From: Anaerotignum propionicum
GTDB taxonomy: Bacteria; Bacillota; Clostridia; Lachnospirales; Anaerotignaceae
Assembly: GCF_024461735.1 (NCBI RefSeq)
Contig: NZ_JANGAD010000004.1
Span: 124,001 to 188,000 of the forward strand
Direction: 5' to 3'
Length of the DNA stretch: 64,000 bases
Part shown: positions 28,006 to 37,491 of the stretch, piece after piece
Layout of the letters: every line of letters begins with the position of its first letter
Position numbering within the stretch: the first letter of the stretch is position 1
Notes under the pieces: generated by a model
Database searches by the model: none
Seen by the model: the letters and a program-made list of their open reading frames with translations, nothing else
Told to the model about the DNA's origin: nothing
Translations under genes and position numbers: made by a program

Positions 28006-31000
28006 ATGAGTACGAACAGGGAAGACAGCTATGAACAATTATTGAATACCATGGGGGAAGTGGCGGTTTTTGTTGTGCATCAGGATACCCATGAAGTGTT
28101 ATGCTGCAACGATGAGGCAAAGAGGCAAGAAGGGAATGCCCTTTGCAGAAGGCTTCGTGAACTATGGGAGAAACAGTGTCACCAATGTGTAATGAAAAAC
28201 ATAAAGGAAAACGAGTCTTTTACCAAGACTATATTTGATGATAATTCAAAGAAAATCTTGCGTTTAATGGTAACCAGGATAAAATGGGGGATTGAAAACA
28301 TCCCTGCATTTTCTGTGGTGATTACCCCCGTTGTACAAGGAGAAAATGCAGCAGTACATTTAAACCTCCTAGAAAATATTGATATTATCTTATCGGAAGG
28401 ATATGTTCACAGCTGTCTGGTAAATTTAGCCAAGAATGAGTATGTCAATTTGCTGCCTGATTGTTATGGGAGAAATGCATTTTTTATTGGGAAAAGCTAT
28501 GATGAAATGACAGAGCACTTTTATCAATGTGTTCATCCCTTACATGAGGTTGAGGTTAGACACGTTTATAGCAGGGAACAGCTTTTAGTGGACTACAATG
28601 AAGGAATCCAAAGAGTTAGTCATGATTACCTGCTTCAAAACAAAGAGGGATCATATCGCTGGGTTAGAGGAAGCGTGATATTCCCTCGAAATTCGGGTTA
28701 CAGCGATAGAATGGCAGTGATGCTTTGGAAAGAAATCCAGTCAGAAAAGGGCATAGCCCAACAGCTTCTTACAGAGCAGGAAGCGCTGTTTAATAGCCTT
28801 CCCGGATATGTTTTAAAGATATCGGTGGCTGAGGATATCATTTTTTTGGAAGCCAGCGATACGTTCTACCATTTTTTTGGTGTGGTAGATAGAAAATATC
28901 AGGTTGGTGACAACGTTTTTATTGAAGATAGAGAGTTTGTAATATCTCTGATCAAACAAAAAGGACAAAAGGGACTGCCAATCTCCTTTGAATGCAGGGT
29001 ATGCGATAAAACAGGGAAAATTGTTTGGGTTCAGTGTGAGGGCCGGCTTGTAGACTATCAAAAGGGATACCCAGTTTATTTGCTCATTTTATTAGATATT
29101 CACGCCAATAAACTAACCCAAATGCAGCTATTAAAAGAAAGAGAGCGCTACCGTTTGGCTGTGGTAGACATGGCGGTTGGCATTTTCGAATATTATGTTA
29201 GGGATGATTATTTTGCTTACTATCCGTCGGAAAGTAATCAGAAGGGTGCAACAAAAATATGGAATTATATGGAGAAAATGAAGCGGGCTACCATGCTTTC
29301 CGAGGAGCATATAGCAACATTTTTAGAAATTTTGCAGGGGAAAATTACCGGCGCAGAGATAGAAATATATGTGGAACGAAATAAGCGCTATGAATGGTTT
29401 TTTTGTCAGGGAAACCCTATTTTTGAGGATGGAACACTAAAAAAAGTTGTTGGCACACTTCGCTCCATTGATGAAAGCAAAAGAGAACAGCAGAAAGCGG
29501 AGGAAAAATTACAACGAGAGAAAAAGCAAAGCCGAATGTCCAATCAGAGGTTTTTACGGGCGGTAAATCAGCTCTACGATTTGATAATTGAAGTGGATTT
29601 GATAAGCAGAGAAACTTATATTTGGAAGGACTCTGATGAATATGGCAAGTTCCTGCCAAGAGACCAGCGGCTATATGACTTTTTAATGAATGATTGCTTT
29701 GATTTGGTTCAATGGGAGTATCGGGAAGGGGCAAAAAATACATTTATGCCTGAGTTTTTGCTAAAAGAGTTCCACCAAGGGAATAGTGAGATTATGATGG
29801 AGATGCCTGTGGGAAACAGCAAGGGTATGTATCGCTGGCATCGTCTTCAGGTTCAGCTTTTGGAGGAAAGTGCAGATAGCCTGCGCGTTATGATATACTT
29901 TAAAAATATCCATGAGCAAAAATCAAGAGATGAACAGCAGCAAAGTGCATTAAAAGATGCGTTAAAACTGGCGGAGCAAGCAAACACAGCAAAAGGTGAT
30001 TTTTTGTCCCGTATGTCTCATGATATTAGAACCCCTTTAAATGCCATTATGGGGATGACCTCCATTGCCCAGGCTAACTTGGAGAAAAAGGAAACGTTGT
30101 TGGATTGTTTGAAAAAGATAAATTCCTCTTCAAAATATCTTTTGGCATTGATTAATGATATTTTGGAAATGAGTAAAATAGAGAGTGGGAAAATGCCCCT
30201 CAACATCAAGGACTTTGATATTCATGAATTGCTTCAAGAGGCAGTTGTTTATGGTTACACACAAGGACAGCTTAAAGAGCAAAGGTTTTCCGTTTTGCTA
30301 AAAGAAGGGACCGAGGGTATTTTTGAAGGAGATCCGTTAAGGTTGAATCAGGTTTTGATTAACCTATTAAGTAATGCGTTTAAATATACGCCACCAAGAG
30401 GAGAAATCTTTTTGGTCGTGAGCGGACGAGATATAGATGATAATAGGAGTTTGCTTCAAATTGAAGTGCGAGATAACGGGATAGGCATAGAAAAGGACTT
30501 TTTGGATAGGATTTTTCTTCCATTTGAGCAAGGGGAGGGGGGCTTGGTATCCGGGGGCACCGGGCTTGGCTTAGCAATCTCTCAAAATCTTGCAATGCTT
30601 ATGGGAGGACATATTTATGTAGAAAGTGAAGAGGGAAATGGCAGTGTATTCCGCTTTGAGCTTCCGCTAAAGAGAAAACCAAGCAACAGTTTTCCAAAAG
30701 AAAAAGAATCCCCAGAGAAGCTGGTGGTAGTGGAGACTGGGCTTTTGGCGGAGCTGGAGAATTCCAGAGTTCTTTTGGTAGAGGATAATGAAATTAACGT
30801 AGAGATTGCCACAACTCTTTTGGAAATGTGCGGCTTAATTGTAGATGTAGCGGGGGATGGAAGGGAGTGTCTGTCTCTTTTTGGACAATCCCCGGAGAAT
30901 GCGTATCTTGCCATATTAATGGATATACAAATGCCTGTGATGAATGGTTATGAAGCCAGTAGAGAAATACGCAAAATGGAACGGGAGGATGCAAAAACCA

Positions 31001-31146
31001 TACCCATTTTAGCTATGTCTGCCAATGCATTTCCATCAGATATTGGTGAGACCATGGCAGCGGGAATGACTGAGCATATTCCTAAGCCCATTGATATGAG
31101 TGTGTTATTAAAGCTGCTGAAGAAGTATAAAGAAGAGAAAAAATAA
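28006..31146 (+). CDS. Soluble multi-PAS hybrid histidine kinase/response regulator
   Basis: A 1046-residue protein without transmembrane helices. The N-terminal 130 residues contain a Cys-rich stretch (CCNDEAKRQ, KQCHQCVMK). Several PAS-like modules follow at about 160-250, 255-365, 380-500 and 515-650 (for example GSYRWVRGSVIFPRN and GKIVWVQCEGRLVD). The kinase core has HisKA with His672 in SRMSHDIRTPLNAIMG and an HATPase with DNGIGI and GGTGLGLAIS. A C-terminal receiver ends the protein with Asp973 in LMDIQMPVMNGYEA. The phosphate output partner is not encoded next to it. The signal is presumably cytosolic. GGGAGGGG precedes the ATG. Confidence 0.92.
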   Translation: MSTNREDSYEQLLNTMGEVAVFVVHQDTHEVLCCNDEAKRQEGNALCRRLRELWEKQCHQCVMKNIKENESFTKTIFDDNSKKILRLMVTRIKWGIENIPAFSVVITPVVQGENAAVHLNLLENIDIILSEGYVHSCLVNLAKNEYVNLLPDCYGRNAFFIGKSYDEMTEHFYQCVHPLHEVEVRHVYSREQLLVDYNEGIQRVSHDYLLQNKEGSYRWVRGSVIFPRNSGYSDRMAVMLWKEIQSEKGIAQQLLTEQEALFNSLPGYVLKISVAEDIIFLEASDTFYHFFGVVDRKYQVGDNVFIEDREFVISLIKQKGQKGLPISFECRVCDKTGKIVWVQCEGRLVDYQKGYPVYLLILLDIHANKLTQMQLLKERERYRLAVVDMAVGIFEYYVRDDYFAYYPSESNQKGATKIWNYMEKMKRATMLSEEHIATFLEILQGKITGAEIEIYVERNKRYEWFFCQGNPIFEDGTLKKVVGTLRSIDESKREQQKAEEKLQREKKQSRMSNQRFLRAVNQLYDLIIEVDLISRETYIWKDSDEYGKFLPRDQRLYDFLMNDCFDLVQWEYREGAKNTFMPEFLLKEFHQGNSEIMMEMPVGNSKGMYRWHRLQVQLLEESADSLRVMIYFKNIHEQKSRDEQQQSALKDALKLAEQANTAKGDFLSRMSHDIRTPLNAIMGMTSIAQANLEKKETLLDCLKKINSSSKYLLALINDILEMSKIESGKMPLNIKDFDIHELLQEAVVYGYTQGQLKEQRFSVLLKEGTEGIFEGDPLRLNQVLINLLSNAFKYTPPRGEIFLVVSGRDIDDNRSLLQIEVRDNGIGIEKDFLDRIFLPFEQGEGGLVSGGTGLGLAISQNLAMLMGGHIYVESEEGNGSVFRFELPLKRKPSNSFPKEKESPEKLVVVETGLLAELENSRVLLVEDNEINVEIATTLLEMCGLIVDVAGDGRECLSLFGQSPENAYLAILMDIQMPVMNGYEASREIRKMEREDAKTIPILAMSANAFPSDIGETMAAGMTEHIPKPIDMSVLLKLLKKYKEEKK

Positions 31147-31628
31147 AGAAGATAGGGATAACAGAAATTTATTCTGCTGTAAATCAGACGTCTTTTTGCA
31201 AAAAAGAAAAGATTAAACAGGTGGAGTTTTTCTGGAACTTTTTTGATTATGATAAGTCTAAACTAGCAGAGAAAGAGATTTTCATGGAAAATTCTTGCAT
31301 ATGTAAAGGGGAACTTTTTTCGCTGCGCAGCATATAAAATCTAGGTAATCCTTAGGAATTGCAAGCTTTTCCTCCTGAAACCAGATGTTGGACTTGTTGG
31401 TATTTCATTAGGATTTTGATGATAATTGATTGTGAAAGTAAATATAGCGGGTCGGAATATATAAAAAACGGAAGGGTATTGCTGGGAAAATAAACAGATA
31501 CCTTTAGAGTTAGGCGTTTTATGCTAACTTGTAATTTATAGATGTATGCTGTAAGAACTGTACATTTTATAAAATTTTTTGTATAATAAAAATATTGAGG
31601 ATTCTGACCTATACTATGGGGGAGAAAA
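31147..31628 (+). other. Intergenic region between the hybrid kinase and walR
   Basis: About 480 AT-rich bases. No gene is supported. Seen are a perfect GCTGCGCAGC palindrome near 31320, several TGTA-type hexamers from 31530 to 31564 (TGTAAT, TGTATG, TGTAAG, TGTACA) and the walR promoter. A weak stem ending in CAGACGTCTTTTT near 31200 may end the kinase transcript. Confidence 0.4.
31559..31587 (+). promoter_or_regulatory. Putative walR promoter
   Basis: TGTACA (31559-31564), 17-base spacer, TATAAT (31582-31587). TGTAAG (31550-31555) and other TGTA hexamers precede the -35 box without the regular 11-bp period of a WalR box. Confidence 0.55.
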
Positions 31629-32321
31629 ATGGATAAAAAAATACTTATTGTAGACGATGAAAAAAACATTGTTGATATTATTGCGTTCAATCTTAAAAAA
31701 GAAGGCTACAAAATTTTAAGAGCCGGTGATGGAGCAGAGGGCGTTCGGCTTACTATGGAAGAAAATCCGGATTTGATTTTGCTGGATATCATGATGCCTA
31801 AAATGGATGGATATGAAGCTTGTAAAAAAATAAGAGAAAAGAAAAATACACCTATCATAATGCTTACCGCTCGTGCTGAGGAATTGGACAAAGTACTGGG
31901 TCTTGAGCTTGGTGCCGATGATTATGTAACAAAACCTTTCGGTGTAAGAGAGTTAATGGCTAGGGTTAAGGCAAATTTGCGACGTCAAATTGTGCAAGAG
32001 GAGACCGTCCCTGATGAAACGGAGGGTATGGTTTTTGGCAGGCTTAATATTAATTTAGAGCGATATGAGGTGCGTAAGGACGGTCGAGTATTAGAGCTGA
32101 CATTGCGTGAGTTTGAGCTATTAAAATTCCTTACCCAGCAAAAGGGACAGGTTTTTTCCAGAGAAATCCTTTTGGAGAAAGTTTGGGGTTACGAATATTT
32201 TGGAGACGTTCGTACCGTTGATGTTACGGTTCGCCGCTTGCGAGAAAAGTTGGAGGATGATCCGGGAAAGCCCGAATATATATTGACCAAAAGAGGTGTG
32301 GGCTATTATTTTGATTGCTAA
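31629..32321 (+). CDS. walR: Response regulator WalR (YycF), OmpR family
   Basis: A 230-residue OmpR/PhoB-type regulator: receiver with Asp53 in [14 protein letters not shown] and KPFGVREL, then a winged-helix DNA-binding domain with [12 protein letters not shown] and [16 protein letters not shown]. The following genes (PAS-HAMP kinase, YycH, YycI, YycJ, RlmH) identify it as WalR, which controls cell-wall hydrolase genes and is usually essential in Firmicutes. Gly-rich GGGGGAG ribosome site. Overlap or near-overlap with walK indicates co-translation. Confidence 0.93.
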   Translation: MDKKILIVDDEKNIVDIIAFNLKKEGYKILRAGDGAEGVRLTMEENPDLILLDIMMPKMDGYEACKKIREKKNTPIIMLTARAEELDKVLGLELGADDYVTKPFGVRELMARVKANLRRQIVQEETVPDETEGMVFGRLNINLERYEVRKDGRVLELTLREFELLKFLTQQKGQVFSREILLEKVWGYEYFGDVRTVDVTVRRLREKLEDDPGKPEYILTKRGVGYYFDC

Positions 32322-32332
32322 GGAAGGCGGGG

Positions 32333-34120
32333 TTGAAGCCTTTGCGAAGTATTAAATGGAAATTAATTATCATGTATCTTGGGTTGGTGCTGATTGTAAT
32401 GATTGTCAGCGGTTCCTATATTTTATTGAGCCTTAGAAATATTGAGCTTGAAAAATCCAGATGGCAACTGGTGGCATGTGCTGAAAAAATTGACGAGCAA
32501 GTTGTTAAAGTGAATGACTTAAAGGATATTCAGGATACCCTCCTAAAAACAGTCACCAATGCCATGGGCATACAGGGTAACATTCTGGATGCCAAAGGGA
32601 ATACAATTGCCTCTAACACTGTATTGCAAAAACCCTATCCCGTTTATACAGATCAGGCGATTATTGCTGCTATGAACGGAACGGCTTCCTTTTCCTCGGG
32701 TAAGAAAAGTACGGATTCGTTTAACCTTTTGAAGGAATGGATGAGCTATGCAGTGCCCATTCTGGGGGAGGACGGAAAGGTTATCTGCATTATTTATACC
32801 CGTTTGGATGCGGGGGACATGCGGGCAAGCCTTGACCAAACAACGAAAACCATTATTATTGCCGTTGCCATTGCCCTTCTTTTGGCAGTTATTATGGGAT
32901 ATGTATTTGCCCAAACCTTGACGGGACCTATTTTGGCCTTGACTAGGGGTGCCAAAAATATGGCTGAGGGAAATTTTGAACAAAGCCTTAAGGTGAGAAG
33001 CTCCGATGAAATCGGGCAGCTGACCAGCAGCTTTAATTACATGGCTTCTGAGTTAACCAAGAATATGTCGGAGATTTATCAGGAAAAAAATCGCTTGGAA
33101 ATTCTATTGCATAATATGAGTGATGGTGTGATTTCTTTTAACAAAGATGGAGAGTTTATGCTTGCCAATACTGCCGCAACAGAAATGCTTGAGGTAGATA
33201 AAATAGACATGGATTTTTCCACCTTTATTCGAAACTATGATATTAATTCAGGGGTCTATTTGGATGTAGGAACGGAACCCTCTAAGAGAGTAACTTTCCC
33301 TGTGGGCAAGCAATTTATCAGCGCAACATTTACGCCATATTATAGTGCCGCAGGGCAAATTGAAGGCTTGGTTGTTGTTTTGCAGGATATCACAGAACAG
33401 AAGAAGCTGGATGACATGCGTAAGGAATTTGTGGCCAATGTATCCCATGAGTTAAGAACACCCCTTACAACAGTCAAAAGCTATACGGAAACCCTTATGG
33501 ATGGCGCAATGGATGATAAGGAAATTGCCATGGAGTTTTTAGGCATCATCGATAGTGAGGCCGATAGAATGGCTTTCTTAGTGCGTGATTTGCTTCAGCT
33601 TTCCAGATTTGATAATAAGCAGGTGCTTTTGGATATTACCGATATTGAAATGAATGAGTTTTTATCCTTAACGGTGAAGCAAAATAAGATTCATGCCGAA
33701 GGGAAACACCAACAGCTTACCTTTGAACCTTACAAGGAGGATGTGGTGATTCATGGTGACAGAGACCGTGTTGGTCAAGTTGTGAATAATATTGTAACCA
33801 ATGCCATGAAATACAGCTTGGAGCAAGCAACCATCAAAATCTATATTACAGAGGATGATATCTATTATAAAATCACTGTAAAAGATACAGGGATGGGAAT
33901 TGCAAGAGAAGACTTGCCCCGCATTTTTGAACGATTTTACCGTGTGGATAAAGCAAGAAGCCGTGCAATGGGAGGAACAGGCCTAGGACTTGCTATTGCC
34001 AAGGAAATTATGGAAAGCCATGGAGGAAAATTGACAGCTGAAAGCGAATATGGCAAGGGTACTACCATGACAATGTGGTTTCCCAAAAAGCCCCCAGAGC
34101 CTCCGTGCAAAGAAGCATAA
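32333..34120 (+). CDS. walK: Sensor histidine kinase WalK (YycG)
   Basis: A 595-residue membrane kinase: TM1 about 11-32, an extracytoplasmic domain of about 140 residues, TM2 about 173-194, HAMP, a cytoplasmic PAS (about 255-350), HisKA with His372 in NVSHELRTPLTTVKS, and HATPase with DTGMGI and GGTGLGLAIAKEI. The extra-PAS-intra-PAS layout is that of WalK. TTG 32333 is preferred, preceded by AAGGAAGGCGGGG; the in-frame TTG at 32315 would overlap walR by seven bases. Its activity in Bacillus is restrained by YycH and YycI, both encoded downstream here. Confidence 0.92.
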   Translation: MKPLRSIKWKLIIMYLGLVLIVMIVSGSYILLSLRNIELEKSRWQLVACAEKIDEQVVKVNDLKDIQDTLLKTVTNAMGIQGNILDAKGNTIASNTVLQKPYPVYTDQAIIAAMNGTASFSSGKKSTDSFNLLKEWMSYAVPILGEDGKVICIIYTRLDAGDMRASLDQTTKTIIIAVAIALLLAVIMGYVFAQTLTGPILALTRGAKNMAEGNFEQSLKVRSSDEIGQLTSSFNYMASELTKNMSEIYQEKNRLEILLHNMSDGVISFNKDGEFMLANTAATEMLEVDKIDMDFSTFIRNYDINSGVYLDVGTEPSKRVTFPVGKQFISATFTPYYSAAGQIEGLVVVLQDITEQKKLDDMRKEFVANVSHELRTPLTTVKSYTETLMDGAMDDKEIAMEFLGIIDSEADRMAFLVRDLLQLSRFDNKQVLLDITDIEMNEFLSLTVKQNKIHAEGKHQQLTFEPYKEDVVIHGDRDRVGQVVNNIVTNAMKYSLEQATIKIYITEDDIYYKITVKDTGMGIAREDLPRIFERFYRVDKARSRAMGGTGLGLAIAKEIMESHGGKLTAESEYGKGTTMTMWFPKKPPEPPCKEA

Positions 34121-34129
34121 CTCTCTTTT

Positions 34130-34157
34130 ACTGCAAAAAAACCGCTTGATTTGCAGT
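34130..34157 (+). other. Perfect hairpin between walK and the internal promoter
   Basis: ACTGCAAA (34130-34137) with TTTGCAGT (34150-34157), 12-base loop. It is not followed by a T tract, so it is not a classical terminator; it may protect the 3' end of a processed walRK message. Confidence 0.5.
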
Positions 34158-34177
34158 GGAAAAAGTTGTTATAAAAC

Positions 34178-34205
34178 TGTAAGCACGTTGTAACATGAAT
34201 GTAAT
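34178..34205 (+). promoter_or_regulatory. WalR-type box: three TGTAAN direct repeats at 11-bp period
   Basis: TGTAAG (34178-34183), TGTAAC (34189-34194) and TGTAAT (34200-34205), each separated by five bases. The last two fit the published Firmicute WalR consensus TGTWAH-N5-TGTWAH exactly; the first differs at one position. A TATAAT lies at 34216-34221, so the box occupies the -35 region, as expected for an activated OmpR-family promoter. The gene controlled is the secreted protein at 34275 with yycH and yycI behind it. Confidence 0.65.
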
Positions 34206-34215
34206 ATTTCCGTTG

Positions 34216-34221
34216 TATAAT
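34216..34221 (+). promoter_or_regulatory. -10 element of the internal wal-operon promoter
   Basis: TATAAT, 10 bases after the TGTAAN array. No recognisable -35 hexamer is present, consistent with activator dependence. Confidence 0.55.
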
Positions 34222-34274
34222 ACTATATATGTATATTGGTTTACGTATTTACAATGGAGATGGAGGTGTAGGGA

Positions 34275-34733
34275 ATGAAACAGAAAAGTATGTTTATTGC
34301 AGTATTCGTCATGATGCTGTTCTTATCTTTTTCGCCCGTTTGCGCCTTTGCACAGGAAATATGTAATCCTACGCCCATAGCAATATCCAGTGGCCTGATT
34401 TTTGAAGAGGAAAAACAGGATGCCACTTTTGAGGATACACGTATTGTTTATGGTGAGACCATCCCCTTTGCGGATATTTCTGTGATGGTATCCAGAAAGA
34501 ATGCAGAAGGGAATACCCTTCAGGATTACAGTGAAAATTTTGAAGTAGGTTCTTTGGGCATTTTTAGTATCTCTCTTCCGTTGAAGCTGGGGACTAATTA
34601 TATAGATCTTTCTGTGAGCAGCCAGTGTTATGATGCTGCCACATATAGCTTTGAAATTAAGAGAATGCCCTTGAGTGTGAAGGAGCAACTAAAAAATATG
34701 ATTGCTTTGCCTGGAATAGGGCAAAAGAATTAA
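34275..34733 (+). CDS. Secreted protein of unknown function encoded inside the wal operon
   Basis: A 152-residue precursor with a clear Sec signal peptide (positive MKQK, hydrophobic core, predicted cleavage after AFA at about residue 26). The mature domain of about 125 residues has two cysteines and alternating beta strands with a GSLGIFSISLPLKLGTNYI segment, resembling secreted Ig-like beta-sandwich modules; it has no transmembrane tail and ends in a short amphipathic region. I know no Wal-operon member of this kind. It is driven by its own WalR-type promoter and lies 32 bases before yycH. GGAGGTG ribosome site. Confidence 0.8.
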   Translation: MKQKSMFIAVFVMMLFLSFSPVCAFAQEICNPTPIAISSGLIFEEEKQDATFEDTRIVYGETIPFADISVMVSRKNAEGNTLQDYSENFEVGSLGIFSISLPLKLGTNYIDLSVSSQCYDAATYSFEIKRMPLSVKEQLKNMIALPGIGQKN

Positions 34734-34765
34734 TAAAAAAATTATAGAAAAAGCGGTGGGATCAA

Positions 34766-36172
34766 ATGAAATTATACAAAATCACGAATTTTGTCATTGT
34801 TGCTTTGGTCATAGCTGCGGTTTTTCAAACAGGAGAGTTATGGCTTGAAGGAACATCGAGTCATAACTTTTTTAATATGTTAATGAAGACAAATGCCAGC
34901 ACTAGTAAGGAAGCAGACGGAAATGTTCTTTTGGCAACCCGTTATGCAGTTGGAGAAGGAAAGGGCACTTTTTCCGTTTATTATCCTGACCAAAAAGGGA
35001 CAAGCGCTTTATTACAAGAGGCAAACGGCGTATTAAATGAAATTTTATCAGATAGAAAAAACAAAGTGGAATTTGTGACAGCCGATTGGAAGGAAATTCT
35101 CGGCGGGCGGTGTATCGTTATGCAATATGACTTTATGGTTTCGGCGGATGAGTATTTAAGTCAGTATAAGAAGTTGAAGAATAACAAGGTAACCTCTTTT
35201 GATTATATTACCATCATCCCTTCAAGACGTCCTGGCGAGGAGAGCAAAGCCTATTTTGTAAATTCTAAAACAAATGACAGCGTTTGTTTTACAACAGTCA
35301 AAAGCCAATCCGCCTCTGCATTTTATGAAAAACTTGTGAATGATGGGTCGGAAATGACTTATATATCCACGGGTCAGAAAACAGGAGCATCTGTTATATG
35401 GCGTAATCTATTTTTACCTCAGTGGGCAGATTTGCCCTACCGCTATAGCGGACTGCGCCAAGTTCCTGCGTTTGAAAAGGACGGCATGGTAAGTCGAGTG
35501 GATATGGAAAATACGTTAAAGGGATTTTTCAGAAATTTCTCTGTGGACTGGAGCACTAGGGACGATAGCGGTGATTTTATATTCAGTGATAGCCAAACGG
35601 TAGTAAAGTACTTTCCGGATAGAAGGGTGCTGGAGTATTATAGCTACGAGGCTTATGGCAATGATGAAAACAACACGGGTTTACTGGAAGGATACCAGAT
35701 TAGCTGTAGCTTTCTGGAAAATGACACTTCCTTATCAACCAATGTTTTTTTAGCGGATATTGAAAAAAAGAGCAACGAAACAATTTATTATTTCGATTAT
35801 GCTGTGAATAACCTGCCAGTAGAGTTGTCTGCTGCCCTTCAAGATAAAATCGGAAGCAAGCATGCCATTGAGATTACCATAAGAAATCAAAGGGTAAAGA
35901 AATATCAGAGGTATGTTGTGAATTATAAACCCCTTGATTCAAAGGATTTGACATTGAATGTTCAGTTCATTGATGCACTGGATGAAGCCAATAAAAATTA
36001 TCAGGAGACAGTTGAGGAAAAGGTGATTACCGACGTGAAAAATATTTCTTTAGGGTATTATGCTGACCTGACAGGGGAAATTGGTTTCAAGTGGTTTATC
36101 ACATTATATGACTATTTATTTGTTACAGAAACCGATAAAGATACCTTTTCTCCCACCAACGGTGCAGCTTAA
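34766..36172 (+). CDS. yycH: YycH family regulator of the WalK kinase
   Basis: A 468-residue bitopic protein: a short cytoplasmic tail, one N-terminal helix (about 7-26), and a large extracytoplasmic domain. Sequence conservation with YycH is low but length, topology and position (walRK-x-yycH-yycI-yycJ) support it. In Bacillus YycH pairs with YycI through their membrane helices and dampens WalK. Local segments such as WADLPYRYSGLRQVPAFEKD are seen. It starts 32 bases after the secreted-protein gene and ends 45 bases before yycI. Confidence 0.82.
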   Translation: MKLYKITNFVIVALVIAAVFQTGELWLEGTSSHNFFNMLMKTNASTSKEADGNVLLATRYAVGEGKGTFSVYYPDQKGTSALLQEANGVLNEILSDRKNKVEFVTADWKEILGGRCIVMQYDFMVSADEYLSQYKKLKNNKVTSFDYITIIPSRRPGEESKAYFVNSKTNDSVCFTTVKSQSASAFYEKLVNDGSEMTYISTGQKTGASVIWRNLFLPQWADLPYRYSGLRQVPAFEKDGMVSRVDMENTLKGFFRNFSVDWSTRDDSGDFIFSDSQTVVKYFPDRRVLEYYSYEAYGNDENNTGLLEGYQISCSFLENDTSLSTNVFLADIEKKSNETIYYFDYAVNNLPVELSAALQDKIGSKHAIEITIRNQRVKKYQRYVVNYKPLDSKDLTLNVQFIDALDEANKNYQETVEEKVITDVKNISLGYYADLTGEIGFKWFITLYDYLFVTETDKDTFSPTNGAA

Positions 36173-36217
36173 GGAGAAAAGAAATAGAAGCAATGATAAG
36201 TGAAGGAGGTGAGGGCA

Positions 36218-37078
36218 ATGGAATGGACAGTTGCAAAGCGCTTTGTGATTATTCTGCTGGTGGTGATTAACGTGGTTTTGGCGGGTCTGAATGTGAAGCA
36301 AAGGCAGGATAATTCCATGTCCTCTTCTCAAGAGAAGGCAATTTTTCAAGTCCTATCTCAAAATGGAATCACTTTATACACAGATTTGAATATTGATACC
36401 CGCCCCATGAATCGTTTGGAGGCAAGAGTTCCCTCTTATACCAAAGAAGATCTGGAAGCGGTATTTTTTGATGGGGGAAAAACAAAGGTTTCTCCTGGTA
36501 CAAAAACAGTTTATAAAGGAGAAAACAAAACCCTTGTGCTTTCTGGGGATAGCGGGAGCTTTACCAATCAATTAATAAAAAAAGGTTTGAACACTTTAGG
36601 CAAAGAGGATGCCATAAAACAAGCTGAAAACAAAATGGAAAAAATGAAGCGTGTTTTTGGAAGCAACGATTTATGCTATGTATCTAAGACCCAGGAAGGC
36701 TGGAGAATAGAGTTTTCTTCTGTTGAAAATGATAAAAGTATTTTTTCCAACCACTTTTCGTTATTTGTATCTGACGAAGGAATTTATGAGATTGACTTTA
36801 CTTACTGTGAGATAACAGGAACAACCCAAGAAAAAAAGGATATCTATATGGCTGATGAGGCGTTGCTTACATTTATGCGAGAATGGAATAAGGGAGAAAA
36901 TGTTCGTGCTGCGGCAATACAGAAAATAGAATTAGGCTATGATTTGTTGGAACAAGGAGAGGCTGTATCAGGAACAGGGCTTTATCTGGAACCATGTTAT
37001 CGTATTTATCTGATGGAAGAGCGGGAACCATATTTGGTAAATGCATTTACTTGCCAGATTATAAAAAAGAATAATTAG
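36218..37078 (+). CDS. yycI: YycI family regulator of the WalK kinase
   Basis: A 286-residue bitopic protein with an N-terminal helix (about residues 6-24: FVIILLVVINVVLAGLN, the typical YycI anchor) and an extracytoplasmic domain ending in ITGTTQ...LLTFMREWN...GYDLL, the YycI tail pattern (C-terminal lobe with YLEPCYRIYL). ATG 36218 follows GAAGGAGGTG; an in-frame start at 36200 lies before this site. It directly follows yycH and is followed by a terminator, closing the walRKxHI block. Confidence 0.85.
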   Translation: MEWTVAKRFVIILLVVINVVLAGLNVKQRQDNSMSSSQEKAIFQVLSQNGITLYTDLNIDTRPMNRLEARVPSYTKEDLEAVFFDGGKTKVSPGTKTVYKGENKTLVLSGDSGSFTNQLIKKGLNTLGKEDAIKQAENKMEKMKRVFGSNDLCYVSKTQEGWRIEFSSVENDKSIFSNHFSLFVSDEGIYEIDFTYCEITGTTQEKKDIYMADEALLTFMREWNKGENVRAAAIQKIELGYDLLEQGEAVSGTGLYLEPCYRIYLMEEREPYLVNAFTCQIIKKNN

Positions 37079-37491
37079 GAGATATTTTGTAGAGATAAGC
37101 GGTGCAAAATAAAAATTATGGAGCAAAGGGGTGGGCAAATGCCGCCCCTTTTTCTTGCAAAAATTTTCAACTTTTCTTTTCAATTTTAAGAATTTTTCGG
37201 AGAAAGGGATATTTATTTTCTCTAAGCCCAAGATGAATAGCATTCTTCTTTTTTTTAGGGGAGCGTTCTTTTCCATAGCCAGTAAATGCTTGCTGGAAAA
37301 ATTTCCATATCCGGGATTCTATGCTCCAGAAGGAAAAAGTACTTTCCACAGAGGATTTTTCGTGATATAATTCGAATGGTTAGGGCGACAACGAATACAA
37401 TACCATTGGTTGAATAAAAAAGAAAGACAAGCCCGGCTTTCGTGTACAAAGGGGAAATCCTTTGGGAATTCTTTGGAAGGATGAACGTTGA
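37079..37491 (+). other. Intergenic region between yycI and murA
   Basis: Contains the yycI terminator (37125-37154) and then about 330 AT-rich bases. A -10-like TATAAT lies at 37366-37371 with a weak -35 (TTCCAC, 37344-37349), so murA is probably transcribed separately. No ORF or known RNA was recognised. Confidence 0.5.
37125..37154 (+). terminator. Rho-independent terminator after yycI
   Basis: AAGGGGTGG (37126-37134) with CCGCCCCTT (37142-37150), one G:T pair, then TTTTC. Confidence 0.85.
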
